Source of the DNA: Paludibacteraceae bacterium
GTDB lineage: Bacteria > Bacteroidota > Bacteroidia > Bacteroidales > Paludibacteraceae
Reading direction: 5' to 3'
Assembly: GCA_024401565.1 (NCBI GenBank)
Contig: JAKSKU010000001.1
Location: 50,253 to 114,252 of the forward strand
Length of the DNA: 64,000 bases
Position 1 is the first letter of the stretch, and every line of letters begins with the position of its first letter. Below, piece after piece: positions 29,784-38,102 of this stretch. Under the pieces are notes generated by a model. That model did no database searches. It worked only from the letters and a program-made list of their open reading frames with translations, and was not told where the DNA came from. Both the position numbers and the translations under genes were made by a program.

Positions 29784-30884
29784 TTATTCAGCTGCATTAT
29801 TTTCTTGTGTTGAAGCTGGTGCCGGTGTTGGAGCTGGAGCCGGAGTAGACGACTCTGCAGGAGCCTCGTTTGCAGGAGTCTCCTGACTCTCGCTCTTCTT
29901 TGCTTTCACACGAGTTGCACGGCCTGTTGTGTCTCGGCTTTGTGTAGAATCACGGCGAGCTCTTCTTACTGGTTGTTCCGCTGGTTCAGCCTCATACTTT
30001 CTCGACTTAGGCTGAACCACAGTCTTCTTCTCTGTAGAGAATGAAATATAATCGTTAGGGTTCAAAGGCTGTCCGTTTAGCCACAACTCAAACGTCATCT
30101 CCGATGGTTCCACTCCTCGCAATGTGGCAAGAATCTCACCCGCATTTACTCGTTCTCCGATTCTCTTCAAGAATGGCTGGGTAAACTTATACATCGACAC
30201 CAAGTTCTCCGAATGCTGAATCTGCAAGCAATAACGATTGTGGGCTGAATATCCGGCGAAAATGACAGAACCGTCCAACGTACAATAGATGCTTTCCAAC
30301 GGGTCGACGTTGATAGTCAGACCATTGACTCCTGAATAAGGATCGAATCCTTTGATCACGACACCAAGAGCAGGACGATGCATCAAACGGTTTTTACTTG
30401 TCTCTGATATTTTAGAGTTGGTAGCATAACGTTGAGCGATCTCATACTGTGAGCAATACTGGTTTTCCCTTTCCGACGGGTCCATCTTCACTTTAGAGAT
30501 ATCTGTCTTCACCATATCCTTTAATGTCGCCGTGCTATCTCCGATTTCGACGTCGCCTGTCACCACTCTCTGCAACATAGCCAAATACTGGTCGTTGATC
30601 TTGGCCGATTCCTGAAGAGAATCAATCACGATCGCCTGCGAAATCACCTGTTTTCTAAGTTCATTTCCACTTGTATAACCAGGCATGAACGTCCTCAACG
30701 GAGTCTTGAAGATCAGCAAAGCAATGATAAGGAAATATATCACCGCGATTGCGAAACAGAACAAAATAACACTTAATCTGGACAAACGTATATGCCAAGC
30801 CTCCTCCAACGTATTCTCATTAAAAATAGTCAGACGGTACTTATAATTCAACTTATGCAAAAAACTTCCTTTGTTACTTGCCAT
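29784..30884 (-). CDS. LytM/M23-fold protein with degenerate metal site
   Basis: 366 residues: a cytoplasmic start, one membrane helix (~38-60), a helical segment, and a LytM-like beta domain (~165-290) ending with the family-typical ELWLNGQPLNP. The tail (~295-366) is rich in Pro, Ala, Glu and Ser with Arg/Lys patches. The zinc ligands appear lost: the HxxxD site reads VNGLTIN, the HxH site reads MTFELW, and the YxHL position reads YKFT. It is therefore probably not a peptidase but a scaffold or amidase activator, like EnvC or NlpD in E. coli. Located 10 bp before dxr. Confidence 0.8.
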   Translation of the reverse strand: MASNKGSFLHKLNYKYRLTIFNENTLEEAWHIRLSRLSVILFCFAIAVIYFLIIALLIFKTPLRTFMPGYTSGNELRKQVISQAIVIDSLQESAKINDQYLAMLQRVVTGDVEIGDSTATLKDMVKTDISKVKMDPSERENQYCSQYEIAQRYATNSKISETSKNRLMHRPALGVVIKGFDPYSGVNGLTINVDPLESIYCTLDGSVIFAGYSAHNRYCLQIQHSENLVSMYKFTQPFLKRIGERVNAGEILATLRGVEPSEMTFELWLNGQPLNPNDYISFSTEKKTVVQPKSRKYEAEPAEQPVRRARRDSTQSRDTTGRATRVKAKKSESQETPANEAPAESSTPAPAPTPAPASTQENNAAE

Positions 30885-30897
30885 CTTTTTCTTCTAT

Positions 30898-33800
30898 TTA
30901 TTCACCTTTGGAAATCTCCGAAGGATTGATTCCTACCTGTTGTTTGAAACACTTTCTAAAATATGCTATATCCTTGAAGCCTACATTGTATGCCACCTCA
31001 GACACAGTCATTGCACCGTCTTCAAGCAACTGTTTTGCTCGCTTGATACGGATATTGCGTATAAATTCTTTCACTGTCATGCCTGTGATTGCATTCATCT
31101 TTCTGTAGAGCTGCATACGGCTTACGCCAACCTCGACAGCAAACTTCTCGATATCGAAATCCGCGTCAGACAAATTATCCTCAATCACCTTCATCGCCTT
31201 GATCATGAACTTCTCGTCTGGCGACTGTGTAGCCACTTTTGTAGGCTCTGATATCATCTCTATCTTAAAGCGGCTGCGGATCTTCTCCTTCAGACGCATC
31301 AGATTCATGACCTTTTGGTCGAGAACCTCAATATCAAACGGTTTTGTTATATAGTCGTCAGCGCCACGCTTCAAACTCTCAATCTCTGTCTCTCTGCTAT
31401 GGACGGCAGTCAGAAGTATGATCGGGATATGCGACGTTTTCTCATCTTTTTTCAACTTATTGCACAACTCATCACCACAGATATTCGGCATCATCAAATC
31501 AGTGATGACAACATCTGGTATCTGCTCAGCGGCTTTCTCCAACGCATCTTTTCCGTCTTCCGCTTCGACCACATTGAATCTCGAATCAAAATGTATAGCC
31601 ACAAACCTTCTAAGTTCTTCGTTGTCTTCCGCAATCAGCAGAACTGGTTTGTCTTCAGGCAATGTCTCTTCCGGTTCACTTTCGTGAGCCTCTGAAGACA
31701 CTGGTTCTTCAGCAACTGGCTCCTCCACTGGTTCAGGTGTTCCGAACAATGGCAACACAACCGTAAACTTGGTGCCTTCTCCCACCCTACTATAAAGGAG
31801 CACCTCACCCTCCATCAATTTCACTAAATCATAAACCAAGTTCAAGCCTATACCAGTGCCGATACCAGCATTCTTCTCATCGTGGCTTTGATAGAATCGT
31901 TCGAAGACATGTTTCTGATCCTCCTCCGACATACCTTTTCCAGTGTCAGACACAGATATCTGATAAACGTCACTGATGTTTCCCGACGTGAACTTATGCT
32001 GCGACACCATCTCCATCGCCACTTTGATAAATCCTCCACGCGGAGTGAACTTCATACTGTTGGAAAGCAAGTTGTTCACTATTTTCTCTACCTTGTCGGC
32101 ATCAAAAAGCAATCGTTTGTTTCTCGCTTCACCGTCTACCTCAAGAGACACTTGAACTCCCTTAGCCTCTCCTTCCGGCTGGAAAGTGCGGACAATAGAC
32201 TCTAGCAATGCAGCGACGTCGCCAGGCTTATACACCGGCTGGAGAGCTCCACTCTCAATTTTTCTGAAATCAAGTATCTGGTTGACCAGACGCAACAGTT
32301 TATTGGCATTTCTCTCTGCCAACTCCGCCATCTTCTTCGACTCGGATGACGTGCCGTCGTCCTGCAAAATCTTAGACAACGGTCCTAGAATCAGTGTAAG
32401 CGGCGTACGAAGCTCGTGAGAGATATTTGTGAAGAAATCCAACTTCAACTGCTCCACTTTCTCCATTTCCTCCGCCTTCTTTTTCTCAAGTTCCAAATCA
32501 TTCTCCAATATCATTCTTTTACGGTAATGATATAAGTAGAACAATACCAGACCCACAACAAGAAGTGTTGCCAATATCTTGAACCACCATGTGTTCCAGA
32601 ATGGAGGCTCTATATTCACTCGCACCCTTAAAGGTGACTCATTCCAAACGTCATCACAATTGGAGCCCATTACCTCAAACACATAAGCACCAGGCTGAAG
32701 ATTTGTATAAGTACACTTGTTTTCATGACCAGCCTCAATCCAGTTGTCATTCTGGCCCACCAAACGATACTTATAGTTGTTTTTGTTTGGACGAGAATAT
32801 GAAAGTGCGGAATACTTGAATGTCAGCATATTCTGGTCGTAATTCAAGTTCAATTGAGTCTCTCCAGTAACAGGGTCTACTGACACTAGATCCGAAGGCA
32901 TCTTCTGATTGAACAAACGGATATCCTCAAGCATCACTGGCGGAACGAACTCGTTTCTACGGATATCGTTCAAGTTGACGATATTGAATCCTGCGTTACC
33001 TCCTGCCAGAATAAAGTCGCCTGCACATCTGCAGATAGCCCCATAGTGGAACTGACGGCTCTGCAAACCGTCGCGCTCATCATAAACTTTTATCTCAGAA
33101 GTTCCCTTATGGATTCGGTTCAAACCTGACGTGGTACAGACGATATAATAATCATTCCAATCTATGATAGACTGCACATTATTGTTGGACAAGCCTTCTT
33201 TCTCTGTTATATTGCGGACCTCACCGCTATACTTGTTGTAGACAACGACACCACGCTCTAATGATCCCACGTAGAAAATACTGTTGCCGTGTTCTACCAC
33301 CGAACGTGCACGCTCCTTGTAAGTGATTGTACGTCCTTCCGAATTCTGATATATGATTATTTCCTCAGGAGTGAACATCCAAATGTCATTGTCGGAATCC
33401 TCAAACACCTTCCAAACCTCTTTGCCATACGCAAACTTGTCGATATGACGGAACGTGCCGTTTTTAGGATCATACTTGTCTACACCGTTGCCTGTACCGA
33501 TCAAGACATCGCCATTCTTGCAAGTACAGATGCTCCATACATTGTCGCTATTAATAGACGAAGCGTCTTTATCCGAGTGACGATATACGTGCTTCACCTT
33601 ACCAGTGGCAGCGTCTAGCACATTCAATCCTCCCATATATGTGCCGACAAGCACATCGTTTCCTACTCTTGACAAGCTCTTGACACAATTGACAGACAAT
33701 CCCGAATTAGACTGTGTGATGTACTCAAAACGTTTTGTTTTAGTGTCGAAAACATTCACACCACCGCTCTCTGTTCCGACCCAAACTTTTGAATCCGGCA

Positions 33801-34890
33801 TCTCCAAGAATGCGTACACTTGAGCACAATTCAAGTAACGGTTATCGTTTTTCGACTCCTGATACAACTCAAAAGGCTGCTTCTCACTGTTTCTATAGCT
33901 GATACCTCCACGTGTGCAAACCCAAAGGTCGCCCTTATTATCCACAAAAAGATTAATGACAGAGTTGTGGACAAGAGTAATCTCATTATGGACGTCGTTT
34001 TCATTAATGACATACTGCTTCAACACACGGTCGTAGCAGATAAGTCCCGAACGAGTTCCTATCCATATCCTACCGTCTTGATCCTCACATATCGCTTTCA
34101 CAGATGCCTCTGGCCCCGATATTGGCAAATTAGTCTCATGCTTAAGTGCCAAATTACCTTTATCATTTATGTCGACGGTATATACGCCATCCTGATATGA
34201 TCCTATCCACACCACGTTATCGCTTGAGATGCAAATGGAGCGCACCTCTGAATCCTGAAGTATAGATGTGACCTTACCTGTAGCAGGATCAAACAGTTTC
34301 ACCCCGTTTTCACCTGTACCAATCCACAAGCGTCCATATTTATCAACCTTAAGCGTCTTGATAAACGGCATACCATCAAATTCAGAATCCTGAAAATGGT
34401 AATACTCAAGAAGATGAGCGTCATTTAGGAATGCAAGGCCTTCATCTGTACCAACCCATATTTTTGAATCAGAGCACTCCACTATCGCATTGGCAGAATA
34501 CTTCTCCAATCCATCCTTTGACAACGTCATAGCAGAGAATGATTTTGTCTTTGGATCATATATGTTCAGACCACCGTTCTCAGTACCAACCCAGAAACGG
34601 TTTTTAGAATCCTGAAATATACAGCGCACCAATTCACCACGCACCTGTCCGTCTTGGCTGCCATACTTGTACGGATAGAAATTATAGCCATCAAAACGAT
34701 GAAGACCCTGACTTGTGCCAAACCACATATAACCGTCATTGTCCTGATACGCACACTGAACAATGTTATAGCTTAATCCATCCTTCTGCGTATAGTTGTC
34801 GAAACGCGACAAAGCAAGTGAAGGACGCGCAACAGCACCTCCCCACAAAAGGCATAAGATCAACGCAAATATGTATCTTAGTCTTCGCAT
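30898..34890 (-). CDS. Hybrid two-component system sensor/regulator (HTCS)
   Basis: 1330 residues combining sensor and DNA-binding regulator. Order: signal peptide (~1-22); two-component-regulator propeller repeats (~30-690, many W.GT..G motifs); Y_Y_Y domain (~695-765); membrane helix (~770-790); HisKA with phospho-acceptor His825 in NISHELRTP; HATPase with N, G1 (DTGKG) and G2 (GTGIGL) boxes; receiver domain with Asp1131; and an AraC-type helix-turn-helix (~1230-1328). In Bacteroidota such proteins bind oligosaccharides in the periplasm and activate polysaccharide utilisation genes. No susC/susD genes are in the window, so the target is unknown. It follows a HAD gene after 10 bp and precedes the LytM-like gene by 13 bp. 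Confidence 0.95.
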   Translation of the reverse strand: MRRLRYIFALILCLLWGGAVARPSLALSRFDNYTQKDGLSYNIVQCAYQDNDGYMWFGTSQGLHRFDGYNFYPYKYGSQDGQVRGELVRCIFQDSKNRFWVGTENGGLNIYDPKTKSFSAMTLSKDGLEKYSANAIVECSDSKIWVGTDEGLAFLNDAHLLEYYHFQDSEFDGMPFIKTLKVDKYGRLWIGTGENGVKLFDPATGKVTSILQDSEVRSICISSDNVVWIGSYQDGVYTVDINDKGNLALKHETNLPISGPEASVKAICEDQDGRIWIGTRSGLICYDRVLKQYVINENDVHNEITLVHNSVINLFVDNKGDLWVCTRGGISYRNSEKQPFELYQESKNDNRYLNCAQVYAFLEMPDSKVWVGTESGGVNVFDTKTKRFEYITQSNSGLSVNCVKSLSRVGNDVLVGTYMGGLNVLDAATGKVKHVYRHSDKDASSINSDNVWSICTCKNGDVLIGTGNGVDKYDPKNGTFRHIDKFAYGKEVWKVFEDSDNDIWMFTPEEIIIYQNSEGRTITYKERARSVVEHGNSIFYVGSLERGVVVYNKYSGEVRNITEKEGLSNNNVQSIIDWNDYYIVCTTSGLNRIHKGTSEIKVYDERDGLQSRQFHYGAICRCAGDFILAGGNAGFNIVNLNDIRRNEFVPPVMLEDIRLFNQKMPSDLVSVDPVTGETQLNLNYDQNMLTFKYSALSYSRPNKNNYKYRLVGQNDNWIEAGHENKCTYTNLQPGAYVFEVMGSNCDDVWNESPLRVRVNIEPPFWNTWWFKILATLLVVGLVLFYLYHYRKRMILENDLELEKKKAEEMEKVEQLKLDFFTNISHELRTPLTLILGPLSKILQDDGTSSESKKMAELAERNANKLLRLVNQILDFRKIESGALQPVYKPGDVAALLESIVRTFQPEGEAKGVQVSLEVDGEARNKRLLFDADKVEKIVNNLLSNSMKFTPRGGFIKVAMEMVSQHKFTSGNISDVYQISVSDTGKGMSEEDQKHVFERFYQSHDEKNAGIGTGIGLNLVYDLVKLMEGEVLLYSRVGEGTKFTVVLPLFGTPEPVEEPVAEEPVSSEAHESEPEETLPEDKPVLLIAEDNEELRRFVAIHFDSRFNVVEAEDGKDALEKAAEQIPDVVITDLMMPNICGDELCNKLKKDEKTSHIPIILLTAVHSRETEIESLKRGADDYITKPFDIEVLDQKVMNLMRLKEKIRSRFKIEMISEPTKVATQSPDEKFMIKAMKVIEDNLSDADFDIEKFAVEVGVSRMQLYRKMNAITGMTVKEFIRNIRIKRAKQLLEDGAMTVSEVAYNVGFKDIAYFRKCFKQQVGINPSEISKGE

Positions 34891-34900
34891 ATACGTGTCG

Positions 34901-35626
34901 TTATTTTCTTAAACTCAATTCGAACATTTCAGGAAGTGTGCTTCTAAACTCATGCATATCGTCGAAAAGCACATCAGCTCCTTTGCTCAACAAATCTTCT
35001 GGCAATAGGATTCCTGTGTTGACAGCGACAGTAAAAATGTTTGCTGCATGAGCAGACGTCACTCCAAGCGGAGCGTTCTCCACCACGATAGCCTCATCCG
35101 CCGAGAATCCGCCCTTCTTCAAAGCCATCAAATATGGCTCTGGATCTGGCTTGCCCTTCTTAACGTCGTAAGCAGTCACCATTCTCTCTGGAGCAAAGAT
35201 GCCTGGGAAAAGATGGTCAAGCTTGTCGAACAAACAATGCTGGCCAGAACCAGTTACGATATAGATCTGCAATCCCGCGTCGCGAACAAACTCAAGCACT
35301 TCACGGATACCAGTCATCACCTCTGCCGGACCTTCATTCTCAAAATACTTGCATTTGATAGCGTAGATTCGGTCGCACTCTTCCTTAGTAGCCTCGCGTC
35401 CCTTTTGTGCAAGGAACATCTCCTGAATCGTAGCCGGACCAGTCATGCCCTCACGCTTATAGGCCTCATACTCATTGAAGACAATCCCCTCGTCGGCAAA
35501 CGCCTTCACCCATGCTGTGGCATGATGAGGCATAGAATCAAAGATTACACCATCCATATCAAATAGGACCGCCTTAAGCTTCAATCCCGACAATTTTTCT
35601 TTCACCTGAGCTGTTAGTCTATTCAT
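34901..35626 (-). CDS. HAD-superfamily phosphatase/beta-phosphoglucomutase-like
   Basis: 241 residues of HAD subfamily IA. The nucleophile motif is FDMDGVIFDS (~21-30, first Asp nucleophile, second Asp acid/base). Motif II is IVTGSG near 119, the motif III lysine is in KKGKPDPEPY near 153, and motif IV is VVENAPLGV near 177. The helical cap has the SMPHHATAW start typical of beta-phosphoglucomutase relatives. Substrate could be a sugar phosphate. First gene of the run ending with der; placement beside a carbohydrate sensor fits a role in sugar metabolism. Confidence 0.87.
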   Translation of the reverse strand: MNRLTAQVKEKLSGLKLKAVLFDMDGVIFDSMPHHATAWVKAFADEGIVFNEYEAYKREGMTGPATIQEMFLAQKGREATKEECDRIYAIKCKYFENEGPAEVMTGIREVLEFVRDAGLQIYIVTGSGQHCLFDKLDHLFPGIFAPERMVTAYDVKKGKPDPEPYLMALKKGGFSADEAIVVENAPLGVTSAHAANIFTVAVNTGILLPEDLLSKGADVLFDDMHEFRSTLPEMFELSLRK

Positions 35627-35649
35627 TGCAAACTATATCAAATTCTCGC

Positions 35650-35657
35650 AAATATAC
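35650..35657 (-). promoter_or_regulatory. -7 box upstream of the HAD-HTCS run
   Basis: TATATTTG on the minus strand, an exact TAnnTTTG match, 23 bp before the HAD gene's ATG. It may drive transcription through several of the seven genes behind it. Confidence 0.5.
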
Positions 35658-35684
35658 ATTTTTTCCTCAACTTTTAAGCGGAAT

Positions 35685-35717
35685 TTGCCGATATATGATT
35701 TCAAAAAAGTATTTTTA
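35685..35717 (+). promoter_or_regulatory. Possible promoter of the small membrane protein gene
   Basis: TTTG (35685-35688), a 21-bp spacer, then TATTTTTA (35710-35717), one base away from TAnnTTTG; the ATG follows 23 bp later. Confidence 0.35.
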
Positions 35718-35740
35718 CAAAAAACAAGAACCAAACGGAT

Positions 35741-36205
35741 ATGACAAAGACAAGATTCAGACCAAAATTCTACTACATCACAGCGATTTTTGTATTGATG
35801 CCAGCCATCTGCGGATTAGTACTTTCAATAATGCCAAGCGAGGTGCCAACTCAATGGTGGATAATCTTTTCCGTCTTTGCGGTGGTTTTCACAGGATTCC
35901 TGATTTATCGTCTGGTGATGCAGACAAGAAGTCTTGAGGTTGACGGCACGATTCTCAAAGTGAGCCGATTCTTCGGATTAATTAAGGAAGGTGAGGTTGA
36001 TTTGAAGAAGTTCGACGGTTATTATCTTGATTATGTCCGTACAGGCAAAGATGGCAAGGACGTGTATGGCTACTTCTGCCTTATGAAGAAAGAGACAACT
36101 GTCACTAAACTTTGTTTCAACGACTACGATGATTTCGATGAATTCTTAAAGGAGGCGGTGGAGCCAGTGATTCCGAAAATAACGTATAGAAAAATGCAGA
36201 ATTAA
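35741..36205 (+). CDS. Small membrane protein with a PH-like C-terminal domain, function unknown
   Basis: 154 residues. Two membrane helices (~10-30 and ~38-58) are followed by a ~90-residue soluble domain of alternating strands (SLEVDGTILKVSRFFGLIKEGEVDLKKFDGYYL) ending in an acidic helix (DYDDFDEFLKEAVEPV). This layout resembles bacterial PH-domain membrane proteins, but I do not recognise a named family. It is the only plus-strand gene between 11.6 kb and the window end. A bidirectional hairpin follows. Confidence 0.8.
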   Translation: MTKTRFRPKFYYITAIFVLMPAICGLVLSIMPSEVPTQWWIIFSVFAVVFTGFLIYRLVMQTRSLEVDGTILKVSRFFGLIKEGEVDLKKFDGYYLDYVRTGKDGKDVYGYFCLMKKETTVTKLCFNDYDDFDEFLKEAVEPVIPKITYRKMQN

Positions 36206-36222
36206 AAAACTGAATATCAAAC

Positions 36223-36254
36223 AAAAAGACGCGGGGAAATCCTCGCGTCTTTTT
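36223..36254. terminator. Rho-independent terminator with an 11-bp stem
   Basis: AAAAAGACGCG (36223-36233) pairs with CGCGTCTTTTT (36244-36254). The A- and T-runs at the ends let it serve both the plus-strand gene and the minus-strand NERD gene. Confidence 0.85.
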
Positions 36255-36306
36255 GTTTGTCATATGTAAGGACGTGTCCCAATAAGTATTCATCACAAAA
36301 TATGGT

Positions 36307-37065
36307 TTATTTTGAGGAAATGGAGAATTTGCACTTTGGATAATTCGAGCATCCATAAAAAGTACCATATTTACCATATCTTTCTACTAATGAACCACCA
36401 CATCTAGGACACACTCCATTTTCTATCTGAGTCTCGCTTTCTTTCGCTCTTTGTTTTACCAATTTCGCATGTTTTTTTTTAACTTCAGAAGAGCTTATAT
36501 TATTATCATTTATCAAATTGCATATTTCTTCAATTTGGCATGGATTTAATTTTACTTCTTTGTACTTTTTTATAAACCATAAAAGTTTTGAGATGTACAA
36601 GACATGACAAGCTTCACTAACATTAACCTTCAACGTAGATTTTCCACTAAAGGCAACTATAGAGACAAAATTATCATTTGCATAATAAGGCAATATCTTT
36701 CTTAGAACATTAACATGAGCGTTATTCTGCAAAAGAGGATTTCTAAATTGATATTTGTTTCCATACATATTCTGGGTCCAATATTCTGAGTTTTCTCCGC
36801 CCAAAATCCATCCTTGATAGTTTTTTGTTTCTATAACAAATATACCATAAGGGGACACCACAATATGATCAATTTGTGTAGTTCCATAATTAGTATCTAA
36901 CATGATATCATTTAAGAGGCTATAGTCTTTTCCAAGAAGTTTCAACAAAATAGAGACTTTTGTTTCTCCAACAGCTCCTGATATTTTTGCTTTTTTACGA
37001 TTAATTATAACAAGTGCAACAAATGCTATCGTAATTACTATTATCATACCCACATTAATATCCAT
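36307..37065 (-). CDS. NERD-domain nuclease-related protein with topoisomerase-type zinc finger
   Basis: 252 residues: an N-terminal membrane helix (~4-22), a NERD domain (~30-150), a helical linker, and a C-terminal four-cysteine zinc ribbon (CPRCGG followed by YGCSNYPKC) of the topoisomerase I type. NERD carries nuclease-like residues; here GTTQIDHIVVSPYGIFVIETKNYQGW keeps the Asp and the ExK pair. Such proteins are widespread with unproven roles, proposed in DNA handling or defence. The local base composition is more AT-rich than the flanking housekeeping genes, and a toxin-antitoxin pair follows upstream, which suggests an acquired segment. Confidence 0.87.
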   Translation of the reverse strand: MDINVGMIIVITIAFVALVIINRKKAKISGAVGETKVSILLKLLGKDYSLLNDIMLDTNYGTTQIDHIVVSPYGIFVIETKNYQGWILGGENSEYWTQNMYGNKYQFRNPLLQNNAHVNVLRKILPYYANDNFVSIVAFSGKSTLKVNVSEACHVLYISKLLWFIKKYKEVKLNPCQIEEICNLINDNNISSSEVKKKHAKLVKQRAKESETQIENGVCPRCGGSLVERYGKYGTFYGCSNYPKCKFSISSK

Positions 37066-37154
37066 AACGTTATAATTAATTTAGGAGAAAGATACTGTAA
37101 GTTTACCATACTGACAAATTAAAATAGACCATTTTACCGGCACCGGGAAAATGG

Positions 37155-37583
37155 TCATAATCGTTCTCCATTTAAGATTTCTAAGAATTTTTCAATTCTA
37201 ACCACACACAAAGATGGGAATGGGATATTTTTTAGAATATCAAAATGAGCATCGTTACTAACTATATATTCAGCATTAGCAGCAATTGCACAATCAACGA
37301 ACTTATTATCGTCCAAATCCTTTTCGATTAATCTAAATCTGAAATGTGCATCTATTCTTAATGTATAAGGAGACCTTAGAATCATCTCAATTACAATTTT
37401 TGCAATTTCAGGAGACATTAATCTCCCTATAATTTCCTCATATTCCGACAAGATCTCTGTTGAGACACACAAATTGTACCTACCATCCAAAAAATCACTC
37501 CATACTTGGTAATATACACTTTTCCTTGAGATACATTGGATCAAACAATTAGTATCCAGAACAATATTACGCATACTATTCAT
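37155..37583 (-). CDS. PIN-domain toxin (putative ribonuclease)
   Basis: About 142 residues from the ATG at 37583, which overlaps the antitoxin stop as ATGA. The four acidic residues of the PIN active site are in place: VLDTN near the start, ILSEYEE, DDNKFVDCAIAA and VSNDAHF near the C-terminus. PIN toxins are Mg-dependent RNases, usually cutting tRNA or mRNA, held inactive by the cognate antitoxin. The frame extends to 37616, but that would overlap the antitoxin more deeply. The first ~17 codons are duplicated at 38048-38102. Confidence 0.87.
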   Translation of the reverse strand: MNSMRNIVLDTNCLIQCISRKSVYYQVWSDFLDGRYNLCVSTEILSEYEEIIGRLMSPEIAKIVIEMILRSPYTLRIDAHFRFRLIEKDLDDNKFVDCAIAANAEYIVSNDAHFDILKNIPFPSLCVVRIEKFLEILNGERL

Positions 37584-37801
37584 TTGTATGTAGTTCTTAG
37601 ATGAGAATTGCCCCACTCTTCAATTTTCTCCTGTGATAGTTTTCCTTCATTCCACATATCATCCAATTTTTTTTGAAGCAACTCATTCAAAAATTTGGAC
37701 AACAACTCTTTTAATGAATTCAAATCTTTATCATTATCGATACAAGAAATGCAATTAAGCACTTCTAACTGTGCATTATTAAAACCCATAATTTTCAACA
37801 A
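37580..37801 (-). CDS. Antitoxin of the PIN toxin
   Basis: 73 residues, acidic and helical, with no DNA-binding motif that I can name. The C-terminal part (DDMWNEGKLSQEKIEEWGNSHLRTTYK) has the form seen in antitoxins placed directly before COG1569-type PIN toxins in Bacteroidota. Gene order antitoxin-then-toxin and the 4-bp overlap are typical of type II systems. A start two codons or so downstream is possible. Function is inferred from context and the C-terminal pattern. Confidence 0.75.
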   Translation of the reverse strand: MLKIMGFNNAQLEVLNCISCIDNDKDLNSLKELLSKFLNELLQKKLDDMWNEGKLSQEKIEEWGNSHLRTTYK

Positions 37802-37854
37802 TTTTAATTACCAACTCACGACAAAAATAAGAAAATTTTATGAGATCATATAGC

Positions 37855-37932
37855 AGTTGTCCAAAAACGAGGACTGTTAAGGGCGGGACGCCCTAACCCA
37901 CCCCCCAACGCGAGCCCGTAGGGCGAGCGTAT
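37855..37932 (-). repeat. Two-hairpin intergenic element, inverted copy lacking one end
   Basis: It begins with AGTTGTCCA (37855-37863). Hairpins are 37876-37885 with 37889-37897 (loop GGA) and 37909-37917 with 37921-37929 (loop GTA). Read on the minus strand it follows the same order as 24930-25032. The far inverted end (TGGACAACT type) is not found. Confidence 0.75.
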
Positions 37933-38047
37933 TTAAATAAACACAGAGACTCAGAGTTAAGACTTTTTTAGGAGGGAAAGAGATTTTGACTAATCACTAT
38001 TTTGAGCCATCTCATTTCTTTGTCACCGAGTCAAACATGTTCCAATT

Positions 38048-38102
38048 ACTTTTCCTTGAGATACATTGGATCAAACAATAAGTATCAAGAACAATATCAC
38101 AT
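38048..38102 (-). pseudogene. Remnant of a second PIN toxin 5' end
   Basis: 53 bases (38048-38100) match the PIN gene's start region (37518-37570) at 50 positions. The ATG is present at 38102, but two bases are missing within the next codons, so the frame is broken. The homologous frame would read DIVLDTYCLIQCISRK. The similarity stops abruptly at 38048. The remnant overlaps the last codons of the ATPase gene. Confidence 0.75.

Noticed and set aside
29774-29797. Longer start for dxr
   Set aside because: The eight extra codons overlap the LytM-like gene and are absent from the usual Dxr N-terminus, which begins just before the GSTGSIG motif.
37933-38047. Possible insertion-sequence end between the repeat element and the PIN fragment
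   Set aside because: No inverted end, transposase fragment or target duplication could be found in these ~115 bases.
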